64,000 nt of DNA. Origin: Neorhizobium alkalisoli (GTDB taxonomy: Bacteria; Pseudomonadota; Alphaproteobacteria; Rhizobiales; Rhizobiaceae). Within the stretch, counting starts at the first letter, position 1. Each line of letters begins with the position of its first letter. Location: NCBI RefSeq assembly GCF_007829835.1, contig NZ_VIWP01000004.1, positions 561,340 through 625,339 of the forward strand, read 5' to 3'. The notes under the pieces are model-generated. The model made no database searches. It was not told where the DNA came from and saw nothing but the letters and a program-made list of their open reading frames with translations. Shown one piece after another: positions 26,406 to 36,738 of the stretch. A program made the position numbers and the translations under genes.

Positions 26406-27485
26406 TTAGCGTGTCCGTTTCTGGAGCGACCGGGATGCGTAAATCCGGTGCACGAGTTCTGCCACAGCCTTGTAGAAGACTGGTGGGATGACAGTATCCA
26501 CCGAGACTTGCGCAAACATGGAGCGCGCTAGCGGCGGATCTTCAAAAACGGGAATATCGTTTTCCTCTGCAATCTCGCGAATCCTGAGCGCGATGATGTC
26601 CTGGCCCTTTGCAACGACGACGGGCGCGTCGCTTTCCTCGCGTACATAACGAAGCGCCACCGCATAATGGGTCGGGTTGGCGATCACCAGCGTGGCGCGG
26701 GGCACGTTGCTGATCATGCGCCGGCGGGCTCGGTCACGGGCGATCGAGCGCTGCCTCGACTTGACGATCGGGTCGCCCTGCGCCTGCTTGTACTCGTCCT
26801 TGACCTCCTGCTTGGTCATTTTCAGCTGTTGGTACCAGTGGTGCCGCGTCCAGAAGAGGTCGATGATTGCCAGAAGCGCTGCCGATGCCAGAACGACGAT
26901 CACCATCTTGCGGGCAATCGCGTTGAGCTTCACCAGGATAACCTGGGGGTCGGAAAACATCGCGTCGAGAACGGCGAAATATTCGCCGCGCAGGGCGAGA
27001 TACATGATCAGCGCCACCGCAAAGATCTTGAAGACGGATTTGGCGAATTCGATGAGGCCGGTGATGCTGAATATTCGCTTCAGGCCGGCAACCGGCGATA
27101 TGCGGCTGAACTGCGGTCTGATCCGTTCGAGCACGAAGGATGGCATGTTCTGCGCGAAAGACGAGCCAAGCCCGAACAGGATGAAGAGAATCATTACCGG
27201 CGCGAGGAAGCTTGCTATCGCCCAGCCAAGATGGACGCCCAGCGAGACCATGTCCTGGGTATTCTCCATCTGCCACTGCTCGGGCCGATCGAAGAGATCC
27301 TTCAGAACCTGGCTGATCTGCGCGAAGCCGGAAGGCAGGAAGAATACGAGAAAGACGTAGAAGGCCAGCATCGAAGCGAAGAGCGGTACTTCGCGAGAGA
27401 CCGGAACGTTACCTTTTTCGGCTGCATCGGACAGCTTTTTGGAACTTGGGTCTTCTGTTTTGCTGTCTTTATCTTCGTCAGACAA
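26406..27485 (-). CDS. flhB: Flagellar export switch protein FlhB
   Basis: The 359-residue inner-membrane protein of the flagellar type III export gate has four hydrophobic segments at about 33-55, 88-112, 145-165 and 190-212. It has the autocleavage motif NPTH at 270-273 within [12 protein letters not shown]. Cleavage there switches export from hook to filament substrates. It is separated from fliG by about 200 bp holding a terminator, so it may have its own promoter. Confidence 0.96.
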   Translation of the reverse strand: MSDEDKDSKTEDPSSKKLSDAAEKGNVPVSREVPLFASMLAFYVFLVFFLPSGFAQISQVLKDLFDRPEQWQMENTQDMVSLGVHLGWAIASFLAPVMILFILFGLGSSFAQNMPSFVLERIRPQFSRISPVAGLKRIFSITGLIEFAKSVFKIFAVALIMYLALRGEYFAVLDAMFSDPQVILVKLNAIARKMVIVVLASAALLAIIDLFWTRHHWYQQLKMTKQEVKDEYKQAQGDPIVKSRQRSIARDRARRRMISNVPRATLVIANPTHYAVALRYVREESDAPVVVAKGQDIIALRIREIAEENDIPVFEDPPLARSMFAQVSVDTVIPPVFYKAVAELVHRIYASRSLQKRTR

Positions 27486-27627
27486 GGCGCCATTCCATCG
27501 AGCGAATCGGCTGCGGCCGTACCGACAGTCTAGCCTGTGAGGCGGTATCGGGTAATCGAGTCAACAAAAAGACCGGGGGATATCCCGTCGACCGCCGCCG
27601 TCTTTCGGACGCATGCGGCATCCCGGA

Positions 27628-27666
27628 CAAAAAAAGACGGAGCGGACTTCAGTCCACTCCGTCTTC
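27628..27666 (-). terminator. Intrinsic terminator after fliG
   Basis: On the minus strand, AAGACGGAGTGGAC-TGAA-GTCCGCTCCGTCTT (one mismatch) is followed by TTTTTTTGT. It lies about 20 bp after the fliG stop and separates fliG from flhB. Confidence 0.85.
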
Positions 27667-27687
27667 TCCTCGTGCATGATGGTTTGA

Positions 27688-28749
27688 TCAGGCCGCCTCG
27701 GGGGCCTTCTCTTCTTCGCTCTTTTCTTCCTCGACCTTTTCCTTGAGCAGGATCTGGCCGGCATTGGCGAGACGGATCGCTTCCTGTGCAACGGCACGGC
27801 GGGCGATGGCCACTTCGCGCGGATTGAGTGCCGCACCCTGGACACCGAGATCCGATTCGATCATGCGGCGCTGGCGCGGGCTGATCGACGACAGGACACA
27901 TTCCTTGATCTCGTTGCTTGCGCCACGCAGCGCCATCGTAAGGATGTCGCCGGCAATGTCGTTGAGCAGCATGACGCGGCTGCGCTGCGGCATGTACATG
28001 AGGTCTTCGAAGAGGAAGATCTTCGGGCGGACCTTGGTGGCGGATTCCTTGCTGATGTCCTCGAGCGAGCCGAGCAGGGTATCGACCTGCTTCTTCTCGA
28101 GTTCGTTCATCAGTTCGGCAACCTTCGCAGTACCGGTCGAGTTGCGTTCTGCCTCGATGGCTTCGATCAGTTCGATCACGCGGTTTTCGATGATCTGCGA
28201 GGCCTTCGGGCTGACCTGCTTCATGTTGACCGTACGGTTCATGACGTCTGCGCGGCGTGCTTCCGGCAGCTGCATCAGCACCTTGGCGCCGAACGAGGAC
28301 GGCATCATGGACAGGATATAGGCGATGGTCTGCGGATGTTCCTTGACCAGGAATTCGCCGACAAATGCCGGATCGGCATCCTGCAGCCTGTCCCAGATCG
28401 AGGATTCGTAAGCCTGGAAAGCGGCGCGACGGCCGAGCAGGCCGTCGACTTCTTCAGGCGTCAGGCCGGCTTCGAGGATGCCCTCGATGGCGGCCGCGTT
28501 GTCCATCAGGCCGGTGCCTTCGGTGAACAGGTCTTCGAATTCGTTGACGAGCTGCAACAGTTCGTCCGGCGGAATGGCGCGGAGCGTCTGTGCCGAGGCG
28601 ATGATCGTCTGCAGCTCGTTCTGGGTAAAATACTTGAGCAGCTTGCCGGCGACACCCTTGCCCATGGCAAGCAGTACCGCGGCCGCCTTTTCGGCCTGGG
28701 ACAACGGTTGCGCTGACACTGCGCTCCCGAAATCTTCAAAGTCCATCAT
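27688..28749 (-). CDS. fliG: Flagellar motor switch protein FliG
   Basis: The 353-residue FliG has N-terminal FliF-binding, middle FliM-binding (KEHPQTIAYILS followed by a EHPQ-PG-like motif) and C-terminal torque domains. The torque helix carries the charged residues facing MotA (RGASNEIKECVLSSISPRQRRMIESDLG). An acidic/Glu-rich tail ends the protein. Tandem ATGs at 28749/28746 follow AGAGGGAAG. It is downstream of fliN in the motA operon and ends at a strong terminator. Confidence 0.95.
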   Translation of the reverse strand: MMDFEDFGSAVSAQPLSQAEKAAAVLLAMGKGVAGKLLKYFTQNELQTIIASAQTLRAIPPDELLQLVNEFEDLFTEGTGLMDNAAAIEGILEAGLTPEEVDGLLGRRAAFQAYESSIWDRLQDADPAFVGEFLVKEHPQTIAYILSMMPSSFGAKVLMQLPEARRADVMNRTVNMKQVSPKASQIIENRVIELIEAIEAERNSTGTAKVAELMNELEKKQVDTLLGSLEDISKESATKVRPKIFLFEDLMYMPQRSRVMLLNDIAGDILTMALRGASNEIKECVLSSISPRQRRMIESDLGVQGAALNPREVAIARRAVAQEAIRLANAGQILLKEKVEEEKSEEEKAPEAA

Positions 28750-28778
28750 GGTCTTCCCTCTCTGTCCCTACACCGGGA

Positions 28779-29345
28779 TCAGGCGCGCTTGGTGCTCAAG
28801 ACTTCGGTCAATTTCACTCCGAAGCGGGTATCGTCATTTTCCAGTACGGTGATCTCGCCCTTGCCGATACGGCGGCCGTTCACCATGATTTCGACCGGCT
28901 CGCCGATCTTCTTGTCGAGTGCGATCGTGGCGCCTTCTTCAAGGCTCATCAGGCCGGAGACCTGCATGCGGCTGGTGCCGAGCACGATCTCGACGTCGAT
29001 CGGGATATCCATGATCAGGTCTAGATTGGCATCGAGCGCCGAGCCTGCTTCCCGCTGCGAACCACCCGACGACATATCGTCGTCGAAGCTGCTGCCGCCG
29101 AAGCTGGCGCCACCAAAATCAGACACGCCGGAATCGGCACCAAATTCGCCGCCGAAATCGGAAGACTGCGCAAAATCGCTGCTGCCGCCGGCCGCGCCGA
29201 AATCGGCGTCGAAACCAGGCACGCCACCGTCTTCATCTGCCTTCAAGACGCCACGCAGGTCGTCGATGGCCTGATCCAGCTCGGCTTCGTTGCCGACCGG
29301 CATCAGGGAGTCGTCTTCGGTGATGGGGGTCTTTTTCGTTGCCAT
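28779..29345 (-). CDS. fliN: Flagellar motor switch protein FliN
   Basis: The C-terminal ~85 residues are a classic SpoA/FliN domain ([58 protein letters not shown]). The N-terminal ~100 residues form an unusual Asp/Phe/Gly/Ser-rich region with repeated SDFGG-like units, making this 188-residue protein longer than enterobacterial FliN (137). It forms the C-ring with FliM and FliG. Confidence 0.94.
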   Translation of the reverse strand: MATKKTPITEDDSLMPVGNEAELDQAIDDLRGVLKADEDGGVPGFDADFGAAGGSSDFAQSSDFGGEFGADSGVSDFGGASFGGSSFDDDMSSGGSQREAGSALDANLDLIMDIPIDVEIVLGTSRMQVSGLMSLEEGATIALDKKIGEPVEIMVNGRRIGKGEITVLENDDTRFGVKLTEVLSTKRA

Positions 29346-29416
29346 GAAACCATTATTCCCGTTGAAACTTGCGTCAGCCTGCCTTCGCGGAAATGCCGCT
29401 GCAGAGAGGGCGCCTT

Positions 29417-30361
29417 CTAGCCTATCAGGTGTGTGAGAATTTCATTTTCAGTACTGATATTATCCTTTACGCGGACTGTATAACGCTCGCCCGAGCGCCC
29501 GAATTCGCACGAATACATGTCGCGACCATTGGCGCTGACCTGAACCTGCACATCGGATTTGTCCTTGAAAGCGATGACATCGCCGACGGCGAGGCGCGAA
29601 ATCGTGCCGAGCGTCAGCTTCTGCAGCCGGATACGGGCCTCGAGCGTCACCTGCGAGCGGCGAACCTGCTCGTTCATGCGATCGGTCCATTCCTGCTGGT
29701 TCTTGCCGGCCTGGCCCTTTGCCCGCGGCACAACCACATTCGTCTTGAGGAAGGCGCGCTGCGGGATGATGAGCGCGAATTCGGATTTGACCTTGCCGAG
29801 TTCCAGGCCCATACGGATCGCCACGCCGAATTCCGGCGCTGCCGGAACTTCCGGCTTCGGGCGGCCTTCGGAATTATAGGGCTTTTCGAGAGTGGCCTCG
29901 AAGCCACCCGCAGCATTGACGCCGGAGCGCAATACGTTGGCGATACGCTCGAACACCATCGTGGCGAGGTCGAGCTCGATATCGGAAAGCTTCCGCTCGG
30001 TCGACTGCAGCACGGTGTCGGGCGCTGCACCAAGCATCAGCTCCATCAGCGCCATGATGAACGTGCTGTTGCAGCCGAGCACGAAATTCGGCGACCAGTT
30101 GCGCAATGCGCCGTCGCTGAGGGCGTAGCCGTCGCCGAGGTCGTCGATCAGGCTGGTCATCAGGCCGGAGCGGCATCCGCCATAGGTGACGCCGATATGG
30201 ATACCGGTTTCGCTGTGAAAGACGTCCGGCAGGAACTCCGTATAGAGGCTGCCGAAATCGGCGCTGATCTTCTCGACGGTCTTGCGATCGCCAAGGCCGC
30301 CGGTCAGCTTTGCGAGGACCGCAAGGTCCATCGTGGGAGAAGATTGCGTCGCTTCACTCAT
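29417..30361 (-). CDS. fliM: Flagellar motor switch protein FliM
   Basis: The 314-residue protein has the CheC-like middle domain and a C-terminal FliN-like domain ([26 protein letters not shown]). Its sequence is divergent from enterobacterial FliM, as is usual in rhizobia, and the N-terminal CheY-binding peptide is not obvious. It lies 5 bp downstream of motA, so the two are co-translated. In the cell it forms the C-ring that receives phospho-CheY2. Confidence 0.9.
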   Translation of the reverse strand: MSEATQSSPTMDLAVLAKLTGGLGDRKTVEKISADFGSLYTEFLPDVFHSETGIHIGVTYGGCRSGLMTSLIDDLGDGYALSDGALRNWSPNFVLGCNSTFIMALMELMLGAAPDTVLQSTERKLSDIELDLATMVFERIANVLRSGVNAAGGFEATLEKPYNSEGRPKPEVPAAPEFGVAIRMGLELGKVKSEFALIIPQRAFLKTNVVVPRAKGQAGKNQQEWTDRMNEQVRRSQVTLEARIRLQKLTLGTISRLAVGDVIAFKDKSDVQVQVSANGRDMYSCEFGRSGERYTVRVKDNISTENEILTHLIG

Positions 30362-30366
30362 GATCG

Positions 30367-31236
30367 TCAGGCTGCCTTCTCACCACCGGGGTTCATCATT
30401 TCCTGTTCGACGCTGTCGATCGAAGGACGTTCGTAGTTGGAAATGGTCTTGCGGCCATATTCGAGCGCAACCTGCGGAACCGAGCCGTTCATGTAGGCAA
30501 GCAGCGTCTGCTTGACGATGATGTAGAGGCGGTGCTGCTTGGTGCGGACGATCTTGATCTGCGAGCAGATCGGGTTGCAGATGCAGTAGGACAGAAGAAT
30601 GCCGAGCATGGTGCCGACGAGTGCCGCGCCGATCAGCTCGCCCAGAACTTCCGGCGATTCGTTGATCGATGCGAGCGCCTTGATGACGCCGAGAACGGCC
30701 GCGACAATACCGATTGCCGGGAAGGAATCGCCGATCGCGGTGATCGCGTGATAAGGCTTCAGCTTGTCGTGCAGGATGGTGTCGATTTCTTCGTCCATCA
30801 GCGCCTCGATCTCGTGAGACCGTGCATTGCCGATGATGATCAGGCGCACATAGTCACAGATGAAGGAGGTCAGCTCCTTGTTCTTCAGAACGCTCGGAGA
30901 GGACTGGAAGATCGAGGATTCTTCCGGATTGTCGATATGCGCTTCGATCTCGTTTCGCGACTTGGTGCGCAGGTCGCGCATCAGCGAATAAAGGCAGCCG
31001 AGCACGTCGAGATAGTGGCGTTCCTTAGGAACCTTGTTGCCGAAAGCGTCGCCGAGCGCCTTGCCCGAATCCTTCACCACCTTCATCGAATTCGACATGA
31101 TGAAGGTGCCGACGCCGGCGCCGCCGATGATCAGCAGTTCGTAAGGCTGGAACAGTCTTTCGACAGGGCCGTGTTCTGCCATGAAGCCGCCGATCACACA
31201 GCCGACAATGATCACGAAACCAATAATAATAATCAT
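30367..31236 (-). CDS. motA: Flagellar stator proton-channel protein MotA
   Basis: The 289-residue inner-membrane protein has four hydrophobic helices: 1-18, 33-52 and the pair near 165-215 ([17 protein letters not shown]). The cytoplasmic loop between helices 2 and 3 contains the charged segment that contacts FliG. It forms the proton-conducting stator with MotB, encoded at 55726. It heads the minus-strand motA-fliM-fliN-fliG-flhB cluster. Confidence 0.96.
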   Translation of the reverse strand: MIIIIGFVIIVGCVIGGFMAEHGPVERLFQPYELLIIGGAGVGTFIMSNSMKVVKDSGKALGDAFGNKVPKERHYLDVLGCLYSLMRDLRTKSRNEIEAHIDNPEESSIFQSSPSVLKNKELTSFICDYVRLIIIGNARSHEIEALMDEEIDTILHDKLKPYHAITAIGDSFPAIGIVAAVLGVIKALASINESPEVLGELIGAALVGTMLGILLSYCICNPICSQIKIVRTKQHRLYIIVKQTLLAYMNGSVPQVALEYGRKTISNYERPSIDSVEQEMMNPGGEKAA

Positions 31237-31488
31237 CGCGTACCTTCACCGATCGTTGTTTGACCCCGAGATACGGCTTCTGGCTTGCGTGAGGCTGGTT
31301 CTGGCGTGCGCTGCGGCATGAACCGGGCCAAGGGCTTGGCCGAACAGGTTCGCGCAAGTCTTCTTAAATAGGTTCCGCCAGGATTGGACGGGAATGTCCG
31401 GTGAATGGGGCTGTTTTGCCCTTTCATGCAAACGGCATGCGGACCGCCCGGGTCTCGTGCAATACCCTGGAACACGGAGGCAAATGAT
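31237..31488. promoter_or_regulatory. Divergent promoter region between motA and flgF
   Basis: These 252 bp separate two outward-facing flagellar operons and must contain both promoters. I see no unmistakable -35/-10 pair. Regulation by Rem is expected from rhizobial biology. Confidence 0.5.
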
Positions 31489-32226
31489 ATGCAATCCGGA
31501 CTTTACGTCGGTGTGTCATCCCAGATCGCGCTTGAGCGCCGCCTGAACACTATCGCCGACAATATGGCCAACATGAACACCGTCGGCTTCCGCTCCACGG
31601 AAGTGAAGTTCGACGAGGTGTTGAGCAAGACGAAGAACGATATCGGCGCCAAGATCGCCTTCGTGACCCAGGGCAATGACTATCTGTCCACCAAGACCGG
31701 CCAGCTTGAGCGCACCGGCAACCCTTTCGACTTCGCGGTCAAGGGTGATGCCTGGTTCGCCATCAACACGCCGGCCGGTCAGGTTCTGACCCGCGACGGC
31801 CGTTTCACCATGGACGAGAACGGCTCCTTGAAGTCGATCCGTGGCTTTGCCGTGCTTGATGCCGGCGGCGCGCCGATCCAGCTTAATCGCGACGGCGGCC
31901 CGCCGACGGTCGGCGCTGATGGCATCATCCGCCAGAACGACCAGGCGGTCGCGACGCTCGGCCTGTTCACGGCCGATATCACCAAGGGCTTCAATCGTTA
32001 CGAGAACGAAGGCGTCATTCCGGTCGACAATCCGCAGCCGCTGGTTGATCGCTTCGATACCTCGGTCGCCCAGGGGTATGTCGAGCAGTCGAATGTCAAC
32101 GGCATCGGTGAAATGACCGAGCTGATCCAGGTCAACCGCGCCTTCGAAGGCATCTCCTCCCTGATGCAGGACAGCGAGAGCTCGATGAAGGATGCGATCA
32201 AGACCCTCGGCGGCTCCAATTCGTAA
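31489..32226 (+). CDS. flgF: Flagellar proximal rod protein FlgF
   Basis: A longer frame begins at 31405, but GGAGG lies just upstream of the ATG at 31489, giving 245 residues with the expected N-terminus MQSGLYVGVSSQ. The N-terminal rod motif is present (NTIADNMANMNTVGFRS) and the C-terminal one reads GYVEQSNVNGIGEMTELIQVNRAFE. It is the first gene of the rod/ring operon that runs to fliL. Confidence 0.95.
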   Translation: MQSGLYVGVSSQIALERRLNTIADNMANMNTVGFRSTEVKFDEVLSKTKNDIGAKIAFVTQGNDYLSTKTGQLERTGNPFDFAVKGDAWFAINTPAGQVLTRDGRFTMDENGSLKSIRGFAVLDAGGAPIQLNRDGGPPTVGADGIIRQNDQAVATLGLFTADITKGFNRYENEGVIPVDNPQPLVDRFDTSVAQGYVEQSNVNGIGEMTELIQVNRAFEGISSLMQDSESSMKDAIKTLGGSNS

Positions 32227-32242
32227 TCGGCAGTAGGCAGGC

Positions 32243-33640
32243 ATGATCGAAGCAGCGATAGAACAGTCGGTTGCGGGCGGCAGGCTCGCCGCGCTCGCCG
32301 CGCTGACCGCAAGTTATGCCGAGCCATCGGCGCTGGTCGTCAACGGCGGCCGCGTACGTACCATTGCGGCCGGCCACTATACCGTGACCGGCCTGTCCAA
32401 GCTCGTCCACCTCGGCGAATTCGTTGCCCATCGCAGCCCGAACGGCCTGCATCTCGGCGAAGTCGTGCGTGTCGAGCCGGATCTCATCTATGTCTGCCCG
32501 ATCGAACCGGGCGAGCCGATCGGTGTCGGCGACACGATCATCCATCAGGGCGCTTTCCGGGTTTCTCCCGATGACAGCTGGTGCGGCCGTACGATCAATT
32601 CGCTCTGCGAACCGATCGATGGTGAAGGCCCACTTGAAAAGGGGCAGAACGCCCGTTCCATCAATACGACTGCGCCACCATCCATGACCCGTGCCCGCGT
32701 GGAACACGGTTTTCGGACCGGCGTGCGTGCCATCGACATCTTCTCGCCGCTCTGCCTTGGCCAGCGTCTCGGCATTTTCGCGGGCTCCGGCGTCGGCAAG
32801 TCGACGCTTCTGTCCATGCTGGCGCGTGCCGAAGCCTTCGACAAGGTGGTGATCGCACTGGTCGGCGAACGTGGTCGCGAAGTGCGCGAGTTCATCGAAG
32901 ATACGATGGGCGAGAACATGTCGAAATCGATCTGCGTCGTTGCGACCAGCGACGAAAGTCCGATGCTGCGCAAGATGGCACCGCTCGTCGCCATGACCAT
33001 TGCCGAGCACTTTCGCGATCAGGGTGACAACGTCCTGTTCATCGCAGACAGCGTCACGCGTTTTGCCCATGCGATCCGCGAAGTCGCGGTTGCCGCCGGT
33101 GAGCCGCCGATCGCCCGTGGTTATCCCGCCTCCGTCTTCACCGAGCTGCCGCGCCTTCTCGAACGCGCTGGCCCGGGCGTCGAGGAAACCGGCACGGTGA
33201 CGGCGATCATCTCCATCCTCGTCGATGGCGACAATCACAACGACCCGATCGCCGACTCCACGCGCGGCATTCTCGACGGCCATATCGTTCTCGACCGCTC
33301 GCTTGCGGAAGAGGGGCGTTATCCGCCGATCAACCCGCTTGCCTCGATCTCGCGTCTGGCAACCAAGGCCTGGACGCCGGATCAGAAGACGCTGGTCTCG
33401 CGCCTCAAGGCACTGGTCCACCGTTTCGAGGAAACCCGCGACCTGCGCCTGATCGGTGGTTACCGCCCCGGCAGCGATCCCGATCTCGACATGGCGATCA
33501 AGCAGGTGCCGGTCATCTACGATGTTCTCAAGCAGACGCCGGGCGATGACCCGGCGGAAGACGCCTATGCCGATCTGGCAAACGCACTGCGTGCCGCCGC
33601 GGGCCAGCCCGTAGCGCAATCGGCTATCGCGAGAAGGTAA
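32243..33640 (+). CDS. fliI: Flagellum-specific export ATPase FliI
   Basis: The 465-residue F1-beta-like ATPase has Walker A GSGVGKST at 181-188, GERGREVREFIED after it, and Walker B-type VLFIADSVTRFA. RGYPASVFTELPRLLERAG is characteristic. It energises export of flagellar subunits together with FliH; a FliH-like gene lies at 55088. It follows flgF by 16 bp. Confidence 0.97.
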   Translation: MIEAAIEQSVAGGRLAALAALTASYAEPSALVVNGGRVRTIAAGHYTVTGLSKLVHLGEFVAHRSPNGLHLGEVVRVEPDLIYVCPIEPGEPIGVGDTIIHQGAFRVSPDDSWCGRTINSLCEPIDGEGPLEKGQNARSINTTAPPSMTRARVEHGFRTGVRAIDIFSPLCLGQRLGIFAGSGVGKSTLLSMLARAEAFDKVVIALVGERGREVREFIEDTMGENMSKSICVVATSDESPMLRKMAPLVAMTIAEHFRDQGDNVLFIADSVTRFAHAIREVAVAAGEPPIARGYPASVFTELPRLLERAGPGVEETGTVTAIISILVDGDNHNDPIADSTRGILDGHIVLDRSLAEEGRYPPINPLASISRLATKAWTPDQKTLVSRLKALVHRFEETRDLRLIGGYRPGSDPDLDMAIKQVPVIYDVLKQTPGDDPAEDAYADLANALRAAAGQPVAQSAIARR

Positions 33641-33646
33641 TTTGGA

Positions 33647-34207
33647 ATGAAAGGCAAAGAGATGAGCCAATCCATGTCACGGGCAAAGAAGAAGAACGCA
33701 TCGCGCTTCGCCGACCGGGCTCTCGTTGCGACGGGGGTAACCCTTGCTGCGGCCTCGGCTTTCTTCCCATGGTACGTCTTTCTGAACGAGGACAAGTTCG
33801 GCCTCAATGTCGATCCGATGGATCACACCCGTGACCTGCCGCCGACCGCGCCCCGCGCAGTCTTCAGCGTCTCTCCACTGGCGATGATCGACAATACCAA
33901 GGATTTCATTCCGCCGGCCGACCCCATGGATGCGTTGACCACTGCGACCACCTCTTCCCTGGGAGAGAAGCGGGACGGTAATCTCGTGGAAGATCAACCG
34001 TTTCCGGGCAGGGGAAATTTCAAGCTGCTGCACGTCGCCAACGGCCGAGCTCTGATCGAGGACGGCAAGGGCATGTACATGGTGCGGGTCGGCTCAATCC
34101 TTCCCGACAACACCAAGCTCGCCTCCCTGGAACAGCGGGACGGCCGCTGGGTGATCATTACATCCAGCGGTGAAGTTTACAAAGACCAGGTTCCAGGAAA
34201 GCCGTAA
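33647..34207 (+). CDS. Conserved membrane-anchored flagellar-locus protein, function unknown
   Basis: The 186-residue protein has a basic N-terminus, one transmembrane helix (about residues 28-47, VATGVTLAAASAFFPWYVFL) and a periplasmic remainder. The C-terminal ~70 residues (LLHVANGRALIEDGKGMYMVRVGS...) have an SH3/OB-like beta pattern. It follows fliI by 6 bp and precedes flgB, a place where rhizobial clusters carry a similar unknown gene. A second ATG at 33662 is a possible start. It may help rod export or periplasmic assembly, but this is inference. Confidence 0.7.
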   Translation: MKGKEMSQSMSRAKKKNASRFADRALVATGVTLAAASAFFPWYVFLNEDKFGLNVDPMDHTRDLPPTAPRAVFSVSPLAMIDNTKDFIPPADPMDALTTATTSSLGEKRDGNLVEDQPFPGRGNFKLLHVANGRALIEDGKGMYMVRVGSILPDNTKLASLEQRDGRWVIITSSGEVYKDQVPGKP

Positions 34208-34260
34208 GTCCGACGCAAGGTTACTCGCATAGGCTCCTAATAGAAGATGGAGTAAAGCCT

Positions 34261-34647
34261 ATGCAACCGATTCAGCTTTTCAGTCTCGCGTCCCGCCAAG
34301 CCGAATGGCTTTCCGTGCGCCAGGAGGTTGTTTCCGGCAATATTGCCAACGCCAATACCCCACATTTCAAATCCAAGGATGTCACGCCTTTCGAGGCGGT
34401 GCTCGACAAGAGCTACATCCCGATGGCCCGCACCAATCCGGCCCATTTCGCCGCCAACGAGCTGAGCGATCAGGTCGAGGTCAAGGATGCCGCACTCGAC
34501 AACGAAATCGGCGTGCAGGAATCCGGCAATACCGTATCGCTGGCCGATGAACTTTCGAAAGGCGGCGAGATCAAGCGCCAGTACGAACTGAGCACCGGTC
34601 TCGTCAAATCGTTCCACAGCATGATGCTGCTGACAGTCAAGAGGTAA
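34261..34647 (+). CDS. flgB: Flagellar proximal rod protein FlgB
   Basis: A 128-residue rod protein with the N-terminal signature [25 protein letters not shown]. The C-terminus is the usual amphipathic helix. It precedes flgC by 4 bp in the order flgB-flgC-fliE. Confidence 0.94.
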   Translation: MQPIQLFSLASRQAEWLSVRQEVVSGNIANANTPHFKSKDVTPFEAVLDKSYIPMARTNPAHFAANELSDQVEVKDAALDNEIGVQESGNTVSLADELSKGGEIKRQYELSTGLVKSFHSMMLLTVKR

Positions 34648-34651
34648 GCAA

Positions 34652-35071
34652 ATGGATCCGCTATCGGCCTCCCTGAAAATCGCTGGATCGGGATTGGAGG
34701 CCCAGTCCACGCGTCTGCGTATCGTTTCCGAAAACATTGCCAATGCCCGTTCGACCGGCGACACGCCCGGTGCCGACCCCTACCGCCGCAAGCTGATCAC
34801 GTTTGGTGAGCAGCTGGACAAGACGAGCGGCGTCGATGTGGTTGGCGTCAAGAAGATCGGCGTCGACAAGGGGAAGTTCGTCGAGGAATACGATCCGGAT
34901 CATCCGGCTGCAGATGCCAAGGGCATGGTCAAGATGCCGAACGTCAACATGCTGATCGAGATGGCCGACATGCGGGAAGCGAACCGCTCCTATGACGCCA
35001 ATCTCCAGACCATCAAGCAGACGCGCGAACTGATCGCCTCTACCATCGATCTCCTGAAGGCCGGACAATGA
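34652..35071 (+). CDS. flgC: Flagellar proximal rod protein FlgC
   Basis: The 139-residue protein starts [32 protein letters not shown] and ends with the family's [22 protein letters not shown] segment. It forms the proximal rod with FlgB and FlgF. Its stop overlaps fliE by 4 bp (ATGA). Confidence 0.96.
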   Translation: MDPLSASLKIAGSGLEAQSTRLRIVSENIANARSTGDTPGADPYRRKLITFGEQLDKTSGVDVVGVKKIGVDKGKFVEEYDPDHPAADAKGMVKMPNVNMLIEMADMREANRSYDANLQTIKQTRELIASTIDLLKAGQ

Positions 35072-35430
35072 TTGACCAGGTTCAAAACGTAAGCTCTCTC
35101 TCCCTGACCCGTGGTCTGGATGAGGTCACGAGCGACAAGAGCTCTTCCACTTTCGGCACGCTGGGTGCCAACGCCCTTGGCAGCACCGCGCTGACACCCG
35201 GCCAGGCAACTGGCCAGAGCTTCGGCGAGATGCTGGGTAATATGGCGACCGAGACGGTCAACAGCCTGAAGGGCGCGGAAGCGATGTCCTTCAAGGGCAT
35301 CCAGGGCAAGGCGAACACCCGCGAAGTGGTCGATGCCGTCCTGGAAGCACAGCAGTCCCTGCAGACGGCTCTCTCGTTCCGCGACAAGATCGTCTCCGCA
35401 TATCTCGAAATCACGAAGATGCAGATCTAA
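35068..35430 (+). CDS. fliE: Flagellar hook-basal body junction protein FliE
   Basis: The 120-residue protein joins the MS ring to the rod. The C-terminal half has the conserved helical pattern ([34 protein letters not shown]). It is coupled to flgC by ATGA overlap. Confidence 0.93.
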   Translation: MIDQVQNVSSLSLTRGLDEVTSDKSSSTFGTLGANALGSTALTPGQATGQSFGEMLGNMATETVNSLKGAEAMSFKGIQGKANTREVVDAVLEAQQSLQTALSFRDKIVSAYLEITKMQI

Positions 35431-35448
35431 AGTTTTAAGGACGAAGAC

Positions 35449-36237
35449 ATGAGAGCGCTTGCCGTCGCCGCAACGGGCATGGATGCCCAGCAGACCAATC
35501 TTGAAGTCATTGCGAACAACATCGCCAACATCAACACGACCGGCTACAAGCGGGCGCGTGCGGAATTCTCCGACCTTCTCTATCAAAGCGAACGCGCCCA
35601 GGGCGTGCCGAACCGTGCCAACCAGGCAATCGTGCCGGAAGGCGCCAATATCGGTCTCGGCGTTCAGACCTCGGCCGTCCGTAACATCCATACGCAGGGC
35701 GAACTGACCCAGACCGAAAACCCGCTCGACGTATCGCTCGTCGGCCGTGGCTGGTTCCAGGTTCAGGCTCCCGATGGCACGACGCTCTATAGCCGCGCCG
35801 GCGCCTTCAACCAGAACGCCCAGGGCCAGCTGGTGACGATCGACGGTTATGCCGTCGTCCCGAACATCACCTTCCCGGCCGATGTCAGCGAAATCCAGAT
35901 CAGCCGTTCCGGTGAAGTCAACGTGCGTATCGGCAACGACACCACGTTCACCCAGGTCGGCCAGCTGACCATTGCAAATTTTGCCAACGAGGCCGGCCTG
36001 CAGCCGCTCGGCGACAACCTGTTCGGCGAAACGCTCGCCTCGGGTCAGGCCACGGTCGCAGCTCCCGACGACCCGGGCTACGCCTATCTGAAGCAGGGCT
36101 ATCTGGAATCGTCGAACGTCGATGCGGTCAAGGAAATCACCAATCTGATTTCCGCGCAGCGCGCCTACGAAATGAACTCCAAGGTCATCACCACAGCAGA
36201 TGAGATGGCTTCGATCGTCAGCAAGAACCTGAAATAA
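35449..36237 (+). CDS. flgG: Flagellar distal rod protein FlgG
   Basis: The 262-residue protein has the signatures [35 protein letters not shown] and, near the end, [31 protein letters not shown]. It builds the distal rod. It lies between fliE and flgA. Confidence 0.97.
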   Translation: MRALAVAATGMDAQQTNLEVIANNIANINTTGYKRARAEFSDLLYQSERAQGVPNRANQAIVPEGANIGLGVQTSAVRNIHTQGELTQTENPLDVSLVGRGWFQVQAPDGTTLYSRAGAFNQNAQGQLVTIDGYAVVPNITFPADVSEIQISRSGEVNVRIGNDTTFTQVGQLTIANFANEAGLQPLGDNLFGETLASGQATVAAPDDPGYAYLKQGYLESSNVDAVKEITNLISAQRAYEMNSKVITTADEMASIVSKNLK

Positions 36238-36255
36238 AACAGGAGACGGGCAGAC

Positions 36256-36738
36256 ATGAGGTTTCGCCGGAAGAATGTGAATGCAGCAGTGAAGTCGGTC
36301 TCGGCTCTGGCGCTTGTCTGCGCCGTGATGGCCGGGCCGGCCTTTGCCGAGTCCAATACGGCCGTCGTGCCGCTCTCCATCATCTATCCCGGCGAGGTCA
36401 TTTCCCAGAACCGCGTCCAGGAAGTGGAGGTCACCAACCCGAACCTCTCCGGCGACTACGCCAAGAGGATCCGGCAGGTTGCCGGCATGGTCAGCAAGCG
36501 CACGCTGCTTCCGGGCCGGACCATCTCGCTCTCCGGGCTGCGCGAGCCTTTTGCCATTACCCGCGGCAAGAATGTGCGGATTGCCTTCAACGTCGGCGGC
36601 ATGTCGATCTCGGCGGCTGGCATGTCGCTCGACGATGCGGCGGTCGGCGACATCATCAAGGTTCGCAATTCCGATTCGGGCATTACCGTCAGCGGTACCG
36701 TCATGCCCGACGGTTCAGTACAGGTCCTTGATCAATGA
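36256..36738 (+). CDS. flgA: P-ring assembly chaperone FlgA
   Basis: The 160-residue periplasmic protein has a signal peptide cleaved after about residue 35 (GPAFA). The SAF-like domain includes AGMVSKRTLLPGRTI and DIIKVRNSDSGITVSGTV. It assists FlgI assembly around the rod. It overlaps flgI by 4 bp. Confidence 0.93.
   Translation: MRFRRKNVNAAVKSVSALALVCAVMAGPAFAESNTAVVPLSIIYPGEVISQNRVQEVEVTNPNLSGDYAKRIRQVAGMVSKRTLLPGRTISLSGLREPFAITRGKNVRIAFNVGGMSISAAGMSLDDAAVGDIIKVRNSDSGITVSGTVMPDGSVQVLDQ

Noticed and set aside
32198..33670. 490-codon minus-strand frame
   Set aside because: Antisense to fliI, which carries complete ATPase motifs.
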